The notes: generated by a model not told the origin, from the sequence alone. A stretch of DNA of 64,000 nt from Bacillus sp. REN16 (GCF_020731355.1 NZ_JAJFZK010000007.1:1-64000); one strand, 5' to 3'; shown: positions 42,888-53,194, numbered from the stretch's first letter. Translations and numbers: made by a program.

Positions 42888-43952
42888 TTATGTAAGGCTA
42901 AGTATAGTACCTGCTATATTCTCTAAATTTTCGACTTTATCAATCAAATGTGTTTCGATTGCCGACTTTGGCATACCAAAAACGATGGATGTTTCTTGTG
43001 ATTCAGCAATGGAAACAACTTGTCCGCTCTCTTTCAGTTTCTTCAGTCCATATGATCCATCAGTACCCATTCCGGTCATAATAACGGATATTTTTTGAAT
43101 CCCTTTAATTTCACCAATTGATTCAAATAAGACATCAACAGATGGCCTATGACCATTTCGACTTTCACCTTCATCAATATTCACAGCTAATGAGGTGCCA
43201 ATCTTTTTTATTCTCATATGATGGCCACCAGGAGCGATATAAGCTGTTCCAGCATTTAAAAATTCTCCATTCTCAGCTTCTTTAACCGTTATCTCACATA
43301 AACTATTTAGTCTATCAGCTAACGATTTCGTAAATCCCGCTGGCATGTGCTGAACAATAACAATTGGTGCAGGATAATTTTTTGGAAAATCAGGGAGAAC
43401 TTGTTGTAATGCTCTCGGTCCCCCAGTAGAGGTACCCATACACACTATTTTTTTATAGTTTCTATTTGGCTCTAGTACTATTTTACTATATTCTTCATTT
43501 CTTCTTGTAAACGTTTCTTGAATTTTTAGTGGATTTTTAAGCTTAACCACGTTAATTTTTCCAGCATTTAGCACTTTTGTCACAATTTCATTCCTAATAA
43601 GATGAAGATCAATGGATATTGGACCTGATGGTTTTTGAATAAAGTCAACTGCACCATACTGTATCGCAAGTAATGTGTTTTCTGCGCCTTCTTTAGTTGT
43701 ACTTGAAAGCATTACAACCGGACGAGGGGCATCATTCATAATTCGCCGCAATGTTTCTATACCATTCATTTCAGGCATTTCTATATCTAATGTTACGACA
43801 TCAGGATTAAGCTCTTTAATTTTAGTCAATGCATCGATTCCGTTTCTTGCAGTGCCAACAACATGAATCCTTGAATCTTCCTGAAGGAAATTTGAAATGA
43901 GTTTCCGCATAAATGCTGAATCGTCTACAATAAGAACATTAATTTTTTTCAT
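42888..43952 (-). CDS. cheB: Chemotaxis protein-glutamate methylesterase CheB
   Basis: Demethylates and deamidates chemoreceptors when phosphorylated. It is 354 residues from the ATG at 43952 (MKKINVLIVDDS), with AGGAGC upstream; an in-frame extension to 44072 runs back into ylxH and is rejected. The receiver domain phospho-site is Asp56 in VVTLDIEMPEMNG. The C-terminal esterase has CMGTSTGGP, VIVQHMPAGF and MTGMGTDG, giving the Ser-His-Asp triad. Confidence 0.96.
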   Translation of the reverse strand: MKKINVLIVDDSAFMRKLISNFLQEDSRIHVVGTARNGIDALTKIKELNPDVVTLDIEMPEMNGIETLRRIMNDAPRPVVMLSSTTKEGAENTLLAIQYGAVDFIQKPSGPISIDLHLIRNEIVTKVLNAGKINVVKLKNPLKIQETFTRRNEEYSKIVLEPNRNYKKIVCMGTSTGGPRALQQVLPDFPKNYPAPIVIVQHMPAGFTKSLADRLNSLCEITVKEAENGEFLNAGTAYIAPGGHHMRIKKIGTSLAVNIDEGESRNGHRPSVDVLFESIGEIKGIQKISVIMTGMGTDGSYGLKKLKESGQVVSIAESQETSIVFGMPKSAIETHLIDKVENLENIAGTILSLT

Positions 43953-43962
43953 CACAAAGCTC

Positions 43963-44838
43963 CTATCTACCACGTACGAAAAAACGCTGTAACTTTGATA
44001 TAAAGGATGTGTGTTGATTCTTGTCGTGATTTTGTCCGTTATTTTTATATAAATAGTTTTTGCAAATATCATGTAAGTTTTTGCTGATTACGGATTTTGG
44101 GGCATATATCAAAAACGGCTCTTGATGACTCACAGCTTTTTGGACGGTTTTGTCATCAAGTAAAACACCCAATACCATGACTTCCTTAACCAGAAACTGG
44201 AAGACAGCTTGCTTTAATCTTTTAAGGGTTTGCATGCCTTCGGTTTCATTTTCTGCACGATTAACAAGTAAGTATAAAGGAATAGATTGGTCAAACATAC
44301 AGATATATTTCATCGCTGAATATGCATCTGTAATTGCCGTTGGCTCAGGTGTAGTTACTACAAAAATTTCATCCATGGCCATGAGAAATTTTACATTCTC
44401 CTCTGTCATTCCTGCACCCATATCAAAAATAACGTAGTCATAATCATTGAGAACGATTTGCAATTGTTCCGTCAAAAACTCTGATTTCTTTTCATCAAGC
44501 TTAAAAAGATTTGGTAACCCATTTCCGCCTGCAATATAATCAATTCCTTCAGGTCCCTTGATAAGCAAATCTTTAATCGTAAGATTATTTTCAAATAAAT
44601 CAACAATCGTATGGTGAGCGGTAATTCCCATCAAAATATCAATATTTCCCATCCCGATATCCATATCAAAAAGCAAGACTTTCTTGCCAAATTGCGATAA
44701 AGAAATAGAAAAATTTAGGGAGAGATTAGATTTTCCAACCCCGCCTTTACCACTGATTACAGCTATTGTCTTCGGTTGATCTTGTTCGTCATTCATCGAT
44801 GCTAGCTTTTTACGAAGAGTTGTAGCTTGGTCTATCAT
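43963..44838 (-). CDS. ylxH: MinD-like ATPase FlhG/YlxH
   Basis: MinD/ParA-family ATPase that with FlhF sets flagellar number and placement. It has 291 residues with deviant Walker A ISGKGGVGKSN at about 28-38 and FDMDIGMGNIDIL near 56-68. VIFDMGAGM marks Walker B. Start overlaps the flhF stop by four bases (ATGA), so the two are coupled. Confidence 0.95.
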   Translation of the reverse strand: MIDQATTLRKKLASMNDEQDQPKTIAVISGKGGVGKSNLSLNFSISLSQFGKKVLLFDMDIGMGNIDILMGITAHHTIVDLFENNLTIKDLLIKGPEGIDYIAGGNGLPNLFKLDEKKSEFLTEQLQIVLNDYDYVIFDMGAGMTEENVKFLMAMDEIFVVTTPEPTAITDAYSAMKYICMFDQSIPLYLLVNRAENETEGMQTLKRLKQAVFQFLVKEVMVLGVLLDDKTVQKAVSHQEPFLIYAPKSVISKNLHDICKNYLYKNNGQNHDKNQHTSFISKLQRFFVRGR

Positions 44839-46007
44839 GATTCATCGACTCCAAGGGTAGTATTAGCAATTAAGGAAGGTGAAGCTTTGACAATATCATC
44901 TGGCACATTTTGTCCATTTGTTAAGTATGCAACACCAATGCCAGAATCGACTATTAAATTCACCATTGCTCCATAGTTTGCTGTTTCATCCACTTTTGTA
45001 AAGATAAATTTAGAGATCGTAATTTTGGAAAATTGATTATAAATCATTTTCATGTCATTCATTTTTGAGGTTAAGGAAAGAACTAAAAACGTCTCCATAT
45101 CATTTGAAAAATGAATTAGATCATTTAAATCATCAATATATTTTTCATTCCTGAAGTTTCTACCGGCTGTATCAATAAAAACAACATCATAATTCTTATA
45201 GGTTTCCTTTGCCTTTTTAAAGTCCTCAAAGGAATAACATACCTCAACAGGTGCACCTAAGATTTTCGCGTACGTTTTTAATTGCTCAATGGCGGCAATC
45301 CGAAATGTATCGGTTGTAATAAAAGCAATCCTTTTTTTATCCTTTAACATACAATCTGCAGCTATTTTTGCAATGGTTGTTGTTTTACCAACACCAGTCG
45401 GTCCAACCACATTTATATATTTTTTTTGATAGGTTAAACCACCGTAATTAACGTTAGAAATTTTTGAAATAATACATTCCTTAGTCCAATTTTTTATGTC
45501 TTCAAATGAAGCTTTTTCGGATGTAAGGTACCATTTTTCCATTAGTCTCGACATGATTTCTTTTCGAACCGACGCTTCAACTTCTTGTTGTTGAAGTAAT
45601 TGATTTATTTCCTGAAGGGGTCCCGTATATGGGTTAATATCAGAGGATATTTCCTTCACAGCAGCTTTTAGCTCATTAATTTCTTTTAGTAGTTCTGGAG
45701 AAGGATCATGAGACTCCTTTGCTTCATATTTTGTAATGGGCTCACTAACCACCGGTTTAGATTGCACGATTGGGTTGTCGGTTACAGGTACTTTTCGTTC
45801 CTTTTCTTTAGGCTGCAACATTTGCTTTCTTGGAATCTCTGGATCAATAGCCGCAATTACTTCAAAATTCTTTTTCCGAAAAAGACCGAAAAAACCTTGT
45901 GTTTGAACAATTTTTGAATTTAATATTACTGCTTCACTACCTAATTCGGAACGGATCATTTTCATCGCTTCCGGCATGGAAGGCGCAATGTACTTTTTCA
46001 CCTTCAA
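44835..46007 (-). CDS. flhF: Flagellar biosynthesis SRP-type GTPase FlhF
   Basis: SRP-like GTPase that recruits early flagellar components. It has 390 residues: a variable basic B domain (1-115), an N domain, and the G domain with GPTGVGKTTT at 202-211, DTAGRN and TKVDE. TTG start at 46007 overlaps the flhA stop by four bases (TTGA). Translation is therefore coupled to flhA and from flhF to ylxH. Confidence 0.95.
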   Translation of the reverse strand: MKVKKYIAPSMPEAMKMIRSELGSEAVILNSKIVQTQGFFGLFRKKNFEVIAAIDPEIPRKQMLQPKEKERKVPVTDNPIVQSKPVVSEPITKYEAKESHDPSPELLKEINELKAAVKEISSDINPYTGPLQEINQLLQQQEVEASVRKEIMSRLMEKWYLTSEKASFEDIKNWTKECIISKISNVNYGGLTYQKKYINVVGPTGVGKTTTIAKIAADCMLKDKKRIAFITTDTFRIAAIEQLKTYAKILGAPVEVCYSFEDFKKAKETYKNYDVVFIDTAGRNFRNEKYIDDLNDLIHFSNDMETFLVLSLTSKMNDMKMIYNQFSKITISKFIFTKVDETANYGAMVNLIVDSGIGVAYLTNGQNVPDDIVKASPSLIANTTLGVDES

Positions 46008-48040
46008 TCTACATTCACCACCCCAACACTTTGAACTTCCACATTTGCCTCAAGCTCATTATAGGAAAGGACAGGAACCTGCGGAAAATATCGTTCAATT
46101 AATTGTCTTACATACATTCTGACAGCAGGTGAGCATAATAAAATCGGAGTCTGCTCTTGGATGCTAACCGTTTCGATTTGTTTGGCAATGGATTCAATGA
46201 TGGACCCGGACACACTTGGGTCGATTGATAAATAGTTTCCATGCTCTGTTTGTTGAACACCATCTGCAACGAACTTTTCAACCCTACCAGAGAGGGTCAC
46301 AACCTTCATTGTTTCTCCTTGGACAATGTATTGATTTGTTATCTGCCTAGCAAGGGCTTGTCTTACATATTCTGTTAATAAATCAGTATCGGTGGTCATT
46401 CGGCCAAAATCAGCTAAGGTTTCGAAAATAATCGGTAAGTTTCGAATTGAAACATTTTCCTTTAATAATTTTGCTAATACCTTCTGAACATCACCAACTG
46501 AAAGTGGATTTGGTGTAACTTCATCCACTAAAATTGGGTATGATTCTTTTAAATGATCAATTAATTGCTTCGTTTCTTGTCTTCCAAGTAATTCAAAAGC
46601 ATTTCTTCTAATGACTTCCGTAATATGTGTGGATACAACCGATGGAGGATCAACTACTGTATATCCCTGCATTTCTGCCTGGTCCTTCATATCTTCTGAA
46701 ATCCACTTTGCTGGCAATCCAAATGATGGCTCTATGGTATCAATTCCATCAATCGAATTATCATCATAGCCAGGGCTCATCGCCAAGAAATGGTCAAGCA
46801 ACAGTTCGCCTCTTGCCATTTCACTGCCTTTTATTTTCAAGCGGTACTCATTAGGCTGTAATTGAATATTATCCCTTATCCTAACGACTGGTATGACTAA
46901 ACCTAATTCAATCGCTAATTGTCTTCTGATCATGACGATTCGGTCTAAAATATCTCCACCTTGATTTGTGTCAGCCAACGGAATCAAACCGTATCCAAAC
47001 TCAAACTCGATCGGATCAACATTTAATAAATTAACAACACTTTCAGGACTTTTCAGATCCTCAACTTGCACTTCTTCTTCCGTATCTGGTTCTAACTGTA
47101 TCTCCTGGTCCTTACCTTTTGAAATCATAAATCCACCAAGAGCTAAAAAACTTGAAATAGATATGGTTAATAAATCATGAATCGGTGTAAATAAACCTAA
47201 TAGGAAAATTGTACCTGCCGTCACATATAGCATTTTAGGATAAGCAAATAATTGCTTTGTTATATCCGCTCCTAAATTCCCTTCTGATGCAGCACGAGTA
47301 ACAACAATCCCAGTTGCGGTAGAAATTAATAATGCGGGAATTTGACTCACGAGTCCATCCCCAATTGTTAATAATGTAAACTTTGACAGAGATTCTTGAA
47401 AGCCTAGTCCATGCTGTGTCATTCCAATAATGAAGCCAAAAATTAAGTTGATAAGAACAATGATAATACCAGCAATCGCATCTCCTTTTACGAATTTACT
47501 CGCCCCGTCCATTGCTCCGTAAAAGTCGGCTTCTCTACTTACTTTGTCACGGCGGGTGCGTGCTTCAGTATCAGAAATCATCCCAGCATTCAAATCAGCA
47601 TCGATACTCATTTGCTTTCCTGGCATTGCATCTAGTGTAAAACGTGCGGCAACTTCAGAGACACGCTCAGAACCTTTTGTAATAACGATAAATTGAATAA
47701 CAACGAGGATTAGAAAGACAACGAATCCAACCAAAATATTTCCGCCGACAACGAAGGTACCAAAGGTATGAACAACTCCACCGGCATCCCCTGTTGACAG
47801 AATCGACCTTGTTGTTGAAACATTTAAGCCTAATCTAAATAGAGTAAGAAGAAGTAATAAAGATGGAAAGATTGAAAATTGAAGTGGTTCCTGCATATTC
47901 ATTGAAGTTAAAAGGACCAACAATGCAAGAGAAATATTAATGATAATGAGGATACTAAGCATCCAAGATGGAAATGGAATAATAAGCATCGCAACAATTA
48001 AGATGACACTTAATAAAACGGATAAATCTCTTGCTCGCAT
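46004..48040 (-). CDS. flhA: Flagellar export gate protein FlhA
   Basis: Core of the flagellar type III export gate, forming a cytoplasmic nonamer ring. It has 678 residues; about eight transmembrane helices occupy 10-310, with the conserved cytosolic loop DAMPGKQMSIDADLNAG near 144-160. The large C-terminal domain binds chaperone-substrate complexes. ATG start with AAAGGAGAG upstream. It follows flhB by 68 nt. Confidence 0.97.
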   Translation of the reverse strand: MRARDLSVLLSVILIVAMLIIPFPSWMLSILIIINISLALLVLLTSMNMQEPLQFSIFPSLLLLLTLFRLGLNVSTTRSILSTGDAGGVVHTFGTFVVGGNILVGFVVFLILVVIQFIVITKGSERVSEVAARFTLDAMPGKQMSIDADLNAGMISDTEARTRRDKVSREADFYGAMDGASKFVKGDAIAGIIIVLINLIFGFIIGMTQHGLGFQESLSKFTLLTIGDGLVSQIPALLISTATGIVVTRAASEGNLGADITKQLFAYPKMLYVTAGTIFLLGLFTPIHDLLTISISSFLALGGFMISKGKDQEIQLEPDTEEEVQVEDLKSPESVVNLLNVDPIEFEFGYGLIPLADTNQGGDILDRIVMIRRQLAIELGLVIPVVRIRDNIQLQPNEYRLKIKGSEMARGELLLDHFLAMSPGYDDNSIDGIDTIEPSFGLPAKWISEDMKDQAEMQGYTVVDPPSVVSTHITEVIRRNAFELLGRQETKQLIDHLKESYPILVDEVTPNPLSVGDVQKVLAKLLKENVSIRNLPIIFETLADFGRMTTDTDLLTEYVRQALARQITNQYIVQGETMKVVTLSGRVEKFVADGVQQTEHGNYLSIDPSVSGSIIESIAKQIETVSIQEQTPILLCSPAVRMYVRQLIERYFPQVPVLSYNELEANVEVQSVGVVNVD

Positions 48041-48108
48041 TGTTTTCTCTCCTTTAAGTCAAAAAAGCAAAAGTGATGGTGATAACTGGGTAATCTTTTA
48101 AAAATTGG

Positions 48109-49191
48109 TTAAACCTTCTCTTTTAGGCGGTACACATAGGCAAGAATTTCAGCTACTGCTTTAAAATATTCCTCGGGAATGGCATCCCCGATCTCTGCCC
48201 CAGCAAAAAGAGCCCTTGCAAGCGGTCTGTTTTCAATCGTTGTAATTTCATGCTCTTTGGCAATTTCCTTAATCCTTCCGGCAATAAAATCTACACCCTT
48301 TGCGACAACAAATGGCGCATCCATTTTTGACTCATCATATTTGAGCGCAACCGCATAATGAGTTGGGTTGGTAATAATTACATCGGCCTTTGGTACTTCT
48401 TGCATCATACGACTCATTGCCATTTCACGTTGTTTCTGCTTTATTTTAGATTTGATTAGTGGGTCTCCTTCTGTCTTTTTATATTCATCCTTAATATCCT
48501 GTTTTGACATTCTTATATTTTTTTCATAATCAAAGCGTTGATAGAGATAATCAAGGAATGATAAGAATAATAGTGCCCCACCTGCAAACAACCCCATCTG
48601 AACAGTTAGTTTTGCTAACACAATCAGCGCTGCCCCAACAGTTTTCTGGGATAGAGATAAAATATCTTCCAAACGAAACCAGAGAATCGCAAATGTCACA
48701 CCACCTACAATGACTATTTTTAAGATAGATTTTATCATCTCAACAAGCGCACGTATCGAATAAATTCGCTTAAATCCTTGGATTGGGTCAAGCTTATTTA
48801 ATTTCATCTGAATAGCTTCAGCTGAAAATAAAAAACCAACCTGCATTAGGTTTGCTGCTATCCCAGCGATAAGTGCAACAATCATGATCGGTGCTAAGAT
48901 AATCGCAGCTTCTAATGATAACTCGATAAAAATTTCCTGTACACTCTGTTCAGTTGGAGTAATTGTTAAATAATCAAGAAATGAATGTTTTAGAAACGTT
49001 AATAATCGATTAAAAATAAAGCCTCCAAAAACCATGAGTGTAAAGAAGATCGATAACAATAAGATTGCTGTGTTAACATCTGCACTCTTTGCAACCTGTC
49101 CTTTTTTCCTTGTTTCTTGACGTTTTTTAGGAGTGGCTTTTTCTGTTTTTTCACCTGCAAAAAATTGTAGGTTAAGACGAACAAAATACAT
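48109..49191 (-). CDS. flhB: Flagellar export switch protein FlhB
   Basis: Autocleaving switch that changes export specificity from rod/hook to filament. It has 360 residues, with the N-terminus LQFFAGEKTEKATPKK and four membrane helices. The cleavage site NPTH is at 275-278 (cut between Asn275 and Pro276), in ITNPTHYAVALKYD. ATG start directly after the fliR stop (TAGATG) with GGGGGAAG upstream. Confidence 0.97.
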   Translation of the reverse strand: MYFVRLNLQFFAGEKTEKATPKKRQETRKKGQVAKSADVNTAILLLSIFFTLMVFGGFIFNRLLTFLKHSFLDYLTITPTEQSVQEIFIELSLEAAIILAPIMIVALIAGIAANLMQVGFLFSAEAIQMKLNKLDPIQGFKRIYSIRALVEMIKSILKIVIVGGVTFAILWFRLEDILSLSQKTVGAALIVLAKLTVQMGLFAGGALLFLSFLDYLYQRFDYEKNIRMSKQDIKDEYKKTEGDPLIKSKIKQKQREMAMSRMMQEVPKADVIITNPTHYAVALKYDESKMDAPFVVAKGVDFIAGRIKEIAKEHEITTIENRPLARALFAGAEIGDAIPEEYFKAVAEILAYVYRLKEKV

Positions 49192-49968
49192 CTAGCTTCC
49201 CCCTAAAAGTTGCATTAATCCCCTCATCGTATATAACATATTCTCTACAAGTTTCCCGACAAGCATAAAGATCATCGACATGGCGATGAACATTACAACG
49301 AAACTAACCCCTATTTTTAATGGTAGACCAACTACAAATACATTTAACTGCGGCACTGTTCTAGCGACAATTCCTAAGGCAATATCCACCAAAAACAATG
49401 CCCCCACGACTGGCATTGACATTTGGAATGCAATAATAAACATTGTGCTAAATGCCTTAATAACAAAATCCAGAACATTTTCATCGCCAAAGGGAAGTGT
49501 TGCTTGCTCCATTGGAATGAAATCATAGCTATAAAAAATCCCATCTAATAATAAATGGTGGCCATTGATCGCTAGTAAAAAAAGAAGGGCAAATGTATAT
49601 AAGTATTGCCCCATTAAAGGACTTTGCGCTCCTGTTTGAGGATCGATTACATTCGCGATAGCAAACCCCATTTGAAAATCAATAAATCCACCGGCAATTT
49701 GGATTGCCGCAAAAATCATATAAGCAATTAATCCAATAAGAAGACCAACCATCGCTTCTTTTAAAATCAACATGATAAAATAGCCATCAATTTGGAGAAT
49801 CGGTTTTTCCATTGACAGGAACATGATCCAAGAAATTAAAAAAGCAATTCCAATCCGATGTGAAGCAGGAAGCGTTCGATAGGAAAACAACGGCATCGTT
49901 ACAAAGAAGCTTGTTACTCTAACTAAAACAAGTAAAAATGCAGGAAAATAGGTATAAACCTCTGTCAT
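49192..49968 (-). CDS. fliR: Flagellar export gate protein FliR
   Basis: Integral export-gate component forming the FliPQR channel. It has 258 residues with about six hydrophobic segments and the family block GFAIANVIDPQTGAQSP near 98-114. ATG start with AGGTTG upstream, four nt after fliQ. Confidence 0.96.
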   Translation of the reverse strand: MTEVYTYFPAFLLVLVRVTSFFVTMPLFSYRTLPASHRIGIAFLISWIMFLSMEKPILQIDGYFIMLILKEAMVGLLIGLIAYMIFAAIQIAGGFIDFQMGFAIANVIDPQTGAQSPLMGQYLYTFALLFLLAINGHHLLLDGIFYSYDFIPMEQATLPFGDENVLDFVIKAFSTMFIIAFQMSMPVVGALFLVDIALGIVARTVPQLNVFVVGLPLKIGVSFVVMFIAMSMIFMLVGKLVENMLYTMRGLMQLLGGS

Positions 49969-49972
49969 TTTT

Positions 49973-50242
49973 TCAACCTACAAATCTCGTTAAATTACTA
50001 AAAATATCATGTGTATACGCAAGCATCTTTGAAAGCATCCATGGCCCAAAGAACACCAAACCAACAAGGACAGCGATGATTTTTGGAATAAAAGCCAATG
50101 TTTGCTCCTGAATCTGTGTGGTCGCCTGGAATACACTCACGATTAGCCCAACGACAAGGGCAACCAATAATAACGGACCACATACCATTAAAGTCGTATA
50201 TACACCTTTTTCTGCCAATGAAATGACTACCTCAGGATTCAC
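49973..50242 (-). CDS. fliQ: Flagellar export gate protein FliQ
   Basis: Small two-helix channel subunit. I choose GTG at 50242, giving 89 residues as in B. subtilis, because AGGTG is six bases upstream; the GTG at 50251 is part of that SD. The block VSVFQATTQIQEQTLAFIPK is diagnostic. 17 nt after fliP. Confidence 0.96.
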   Translation of the reverse strand: MNPEVVISLAEKGVYTTLMVCGPLLLVALVVGLIVSVFQATTQIQEQTLAFIPKIIAVLVGLVFFGPWMLSKMLAYTHDIFSNLTRFVG

Positions 50243-50259
50243 ACTGTTCACCTACTTTT

Positions 50260-50925
50260 TTAGAAGGACTGTAATAAGGATTTAACGATTAAATACCATC
50301 CGTCCACAAGAACAAATAAGAGTATTTTAAATGGCAAGGAAATCATAACCGGCGGAAGCATCATCATCCCCATTGACATTAAGATACTCGCTACAACCAT
50401 ATCGATCACAAGGAACGGGATAAAAATCATAAACCCAATTTGAAATGCTGTCTTAAGTTCACTTATCGCAAAGGCCGGAACTAATGCTGTTAATGGAATG
50501 TCTTGAATGCTTTCTGGTCTATCTGCTCCAGAGTAATTTAAAAACAATTCCAGATCCTTTTGCCGAGTATGTACACTCATAAACTCCTTAAACGGTACAG
50601 CTGCACGGGAATAGGCTTCCTCTAAATTAATTTCCTCATTAAACAATGGCGTTAAAGCTTGATCATTCACTTCACTAAAAGTTGGTGCCATCACAAAAAA
50701 TGTTAAAAACAATGCAAGTCCAATCATAACCTGATTTGGCGGCATTTGTTGTGTTCCTAAGGAAGTCCTAACAAAAGAAAGTACAACAATAATTCTTGTA
50801 AAGCTCGTCATCAAGATCAAAATACCAGGTCCTACTGAAAGAACGGTTAGAAGAAGAAGGAGCTTAACCGATGTCGAAACATTTTCAGGGGCGCTAGTAT
50901 TAAACAGTTCCATAAACTCATTCAT
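50260..50925 (-). CDS. fliP: Flagellar export gate protein FliP
   Basis: Core channel subunit, 221 residues. Contains the conserved blocks LTSFTRIIVVLSFVRTSLG and PPNQVMIGLALFLT, and the C-terminal PFKILLFVLVDGW. Four hydrophobic segments. ATG overlaps the fliZ stop by four bases (ATGA). Confidence 0.97.
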   Translation of the reverse strand: MNEFMELFNTSAPENVSTSVKLLLLLTVLSVGPGILILMTSFTRIIVVLSFVRTSLGTQQMPPNQVMIGLALFLTFFVMAPTFSEVNDQALTPLFNEEINLEEAYSRAAVPFKEFMSVHTRQKDLELFLNYSGADRPESIQDIPLTALVPAFAISELKTAFQIGFMIFIPFLVIDMVVASILMSMGMMMLPPVMISLPFKILLFVLVDGWYLIVKSLLQSF

Positions 50926-51581
50926 TCTTTGCTAGACTCCTTATTTTCAAGTTGCTCGACAATTTTCTTTCTCCCTTGTTTTAGCTCTGATAATTGTTTT
51001 TGCAGCATTGAGGAAAAAAGAGACTGGTCTGAATCCTTCGCTACTTTTCTTTTATCAAGAAAACGGTTAATGAGATCTTTAGGTTGAATCATGGATTCCA
51101 ATGACGAATTATGTTGTGTGAGTATTTCATTAATTTCTTCTGTATCTTCGATTTCCTTAAGGAGCTGAATGGAATCGCCAACACCTACGACTAGGATCCG
51201 CTCTCCAACCTTTACAATTTGAATAGAACGGTTTGTTCCTAAACTAGTACCCCCAAGGTTTTCAATGAACCTTTGCTGATTAAACATACGATTTCTTTTA
51301 TTAACAAATTTTAATAAAAAATAAATAAGTGCAATAACAAATAATGTTGTAAAAATCATTTTGAAAAAATCGCCAGCTGTTAATTCATTGGCAGGCTGCT
51401 GATTTTCAATAGGGTTAGTATCTACATTATCATTGGTTTGATCATTTTGATTTAGAAATCCATCACTAACACTTTTATCGACATGACCTTCTTGGGCTTG
51501 AACTGGGAAAGTGACAAGCAAGGCATGAAAGAAAATCAGTGCTAAAAAAACTTTTTTTATTTGTCTCACTATTGTTGCCAC
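50922..51581 (-). CDS. fliZ: FliZ (FliO-like) flagellar protein
   Basis: The FliO-type assistant of export-gate assembly. It has 219 residues: an N-terminal signal-like hydrophobic stretch (about 10-30), an acidic/Asn-rich segment, a second membrane helix at about 72-92, and a cytoplasmic FliO domain with NRSIQIVKVGERILVVGVG. The GTG at 51581 lies only about three bases from AGGAG; a GTG four codons later is 13 bases away, so the exact start is uncertain. Confidence 0.93.
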   Translation of the reverse strand: MATIVRQIKKVFLALIFFHALLVTFPVQAQEGHVDKSVSDGFLNQNDQTNDNVDTNPIENQQPANELTAGDFFKMIFTTLFVIALIYFLLKFVNKRNRMFNQQRFIENLGGTSLGTNRSIQIVKVGERILVVGVGDSIQLLKEIEDTEEINEILTQHNSSLESMIQPKDLINRFLDKRKVAKDSDQSLFSSMLQKQLSELKQGRKKIVEQLENKESSKE

Positions 51582-51593
51582 TCTCCTGATTGA

Positions 51594-51956
51594 TTAGCTT
51601 AAGGTTTTACTGATTGCTTCAATTACGCGGTCTGCTTGAAATGGCTTAACAATAAAATCCTTAGCTCCCGCTTGAATTGCATCAATTACCATCGCTTGCT
51701 GTCCCATTGCTGAACACATAATGACCTTTGCATTTGGATTGACTTTTTTAATTTCTTTTAAAGCTGTGATCCCATCCATCTCAGGCATCGTAATATCCAT
51801 TGTTACAAGATCAGGCCGGTGTTCTTTATATTTATCAACTGCCTGTGATCCATCTGCTGCTTCGGCAACAACCTCATAACCATTTTTAGTTAGAATGTCC
51901 TTAATCATCATTCTCATAAATGCCGCATCATCTACAATAAGAATTTTATGTGCCAT
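51594..51956 (-). CDS. cheY: Chemotaxis response regulator CheY
   Basis: Single receiver domain of 120 residues. Phospho-acceptor Asp54 sits in VTMDITMPEMDG; the acid pocket is Asp9-Asp10, the switch residue is Ser in MCSAMG, and Lys is in IVKPFQ. In Bacillus CheY-P binds FliM to promote counter-clockwise rotation. Placed between fliY and fliZ, as in B. subtilis. Confidence 0.97.
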   Translation of the reverse strand: MAHKILIVDDAAFMRMMIKDILTKNGYEVVAEAADGSQAVDKYKEHRPDLVTMDITMPEMDGITALKEIKKVNPNAKVIMCSAMGQQAMVIDAIQAGAKDFIVKPFQADRVIEAISKTLS

Positions 51957-51973
51957 TTGAATTGCCCCCTACA

Positions 51974-53194
51974 TTAATTCAATTTTTTAATTCGATCACT
52001 TTGGCTGATGATATCGGTAATTCTGACACCAAAGTTTTCTTCAATTACAACTACCTCACCTTGCGCGATGAGTTTTCCGTTAACTAACACATCAACTGGC
52101 TCACCTGCAAGCTTGTCTAACTCAATTATAGAACCCGCTGACAATTCAAGAATCTCTTTAATAGAGCGTTTTGTCCTACCTAATTCCACCGTAACTTGAA
52201 GAGGAATATCTAATAACATATTAAGGTTTCTAGATTCAGCTTCCTGTAAATGCACAGATTCAAACTCTGAAAAAACAGCAGGTTGAATTTCTGGCTGTTT
52301 TGCATGAGTGCCACCAAGATGCTGTGGACTGCCGGTTGTCGCTGTTTGTGTAATTTCAGGTTGATGATACCGCTGTGTCGTTTGAAATGATGTTTCCATT
52401 TGTTGTTCAACATACGGCAATGTATAGCTGGATTGCTGGTCTTGCATCATAACAGCTTCCTGTTGGGCAGGAATCTCCATTGCAGTCGCTGTATTTTCCG
52501 ACTGAGGGGAGAGCAGCTCTGCAACTAGGTCTTTTGCAAAACCAACTGGAACTAACTGCATAATAGTAGAATCAATTAAATCACCAATTGTTAAACGAAA
52601 TGATATTTTCACTAACATATCATCGGCAGGAAGCTTCTCAGCTCCTTCACCTTGCTTAATATCAAGTATGTCAATACTTGGTGGAGAAATATCAATTTTC
52701 TTACTAAAAACAGTTGACATAGAAGTTGCAGCAGAACCCATCATTTGATTCATTGCCTCTTGAACAGCACTCAATTGTAGTTCCCCTAAGCTTTCCGGTG
52801 CAGCAAGACCATTTCCACCTAACATCAAATCAGCAATGATCGCTGCATCACTTTGTTTAATTACTAAAAGATTCGTTCCTGTAAAACCAGCTGTATAGTC
52901 AACATAGATTGCCACATATGGGTGCGGAAACTCATCAGCTAGTTCCGAGCTTAGAACAAGGGAAACATTTGGTGTCGTAATTTCAACTTTTTGATTAAGT
53001 AATGTGGAAAGTGCAGTAGCCGAACTTCCAAAAGAGATGTTCCCAATCTCTCCAAGCGCATCCTGTTCCATTAAAGATAAAAAATCTTCTACAAGGGGTT
53101 TATTATTTGGTACCGGTTCTCTGTTGTCTAAGTCTGCTGTACCTCTTAATAATGCATCAATTTCGTCTTGTGATAGCATATTTCCGTTATTCAT
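51974..53194 (-). CDS. fliY: Flagellar switch protein and CheY-P phosphatase FliY
   Basis: Switch component combining CheC-like phosphatase and FliN-like domains, 406 residues from the ATG at 53194. An in-frame GTG at 53200 is too close to the GGGGGG SD. An N-terminal CheY-P-binding peptide (MLSQDEIDALLRG), phosphatase motifs EIGNISFGSSATALSTLLN and AVQEAMNQMMGSAATSM, a Gln/Thr-rich linker (about 235-320) and a FliN/SpoA domain (about 325-400) follow in order. The second motif departs from ExxN. Start overlaps the fliM stop by eight bases. Confidence 0.96.
   Translation of the reverse strand: MNNGNMLSQDEIDALLRGTADLDNREPVPNNKPLVEDFLSLMEQDALGEIGNISFGSSATALSTLLNQKVEITTPNVSLVLSSELADEFPHPYVAIYVDYTAGFTGTNLLVIKQSDAAIIADLMLGGNGLAAPESLGELQLSAVQEAMNQMMGSAATSMSTVFSKKIDISPPSIDILDIKQGEGAEKLPADDMLVKISFRLTIGDLIDSTIMQLVPVGFAKDLVAELLSPQSENTATAMEIPAQQEAVMMQDQQSSYTLPYVEQQMETSFQTTQRYHQPEITQTATTGSPQHLGGTHAKQPEIQPAVFSEFESVHLQEAESRNLNMLLDIPLQVTVELGRTKRSIKEILELSAGSIIELDKLAGEPVDVLVNGKLIAQGEVVVIEENFGVRITDIISQSDRIKKLN

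Noticed and set aside
43953-44072. N-terminal extension of cheB
   Set aside because: It overlaps the 3' end of ylxH in another frame, and the ATG at 43952 has a proper SD and receiver-domain start.
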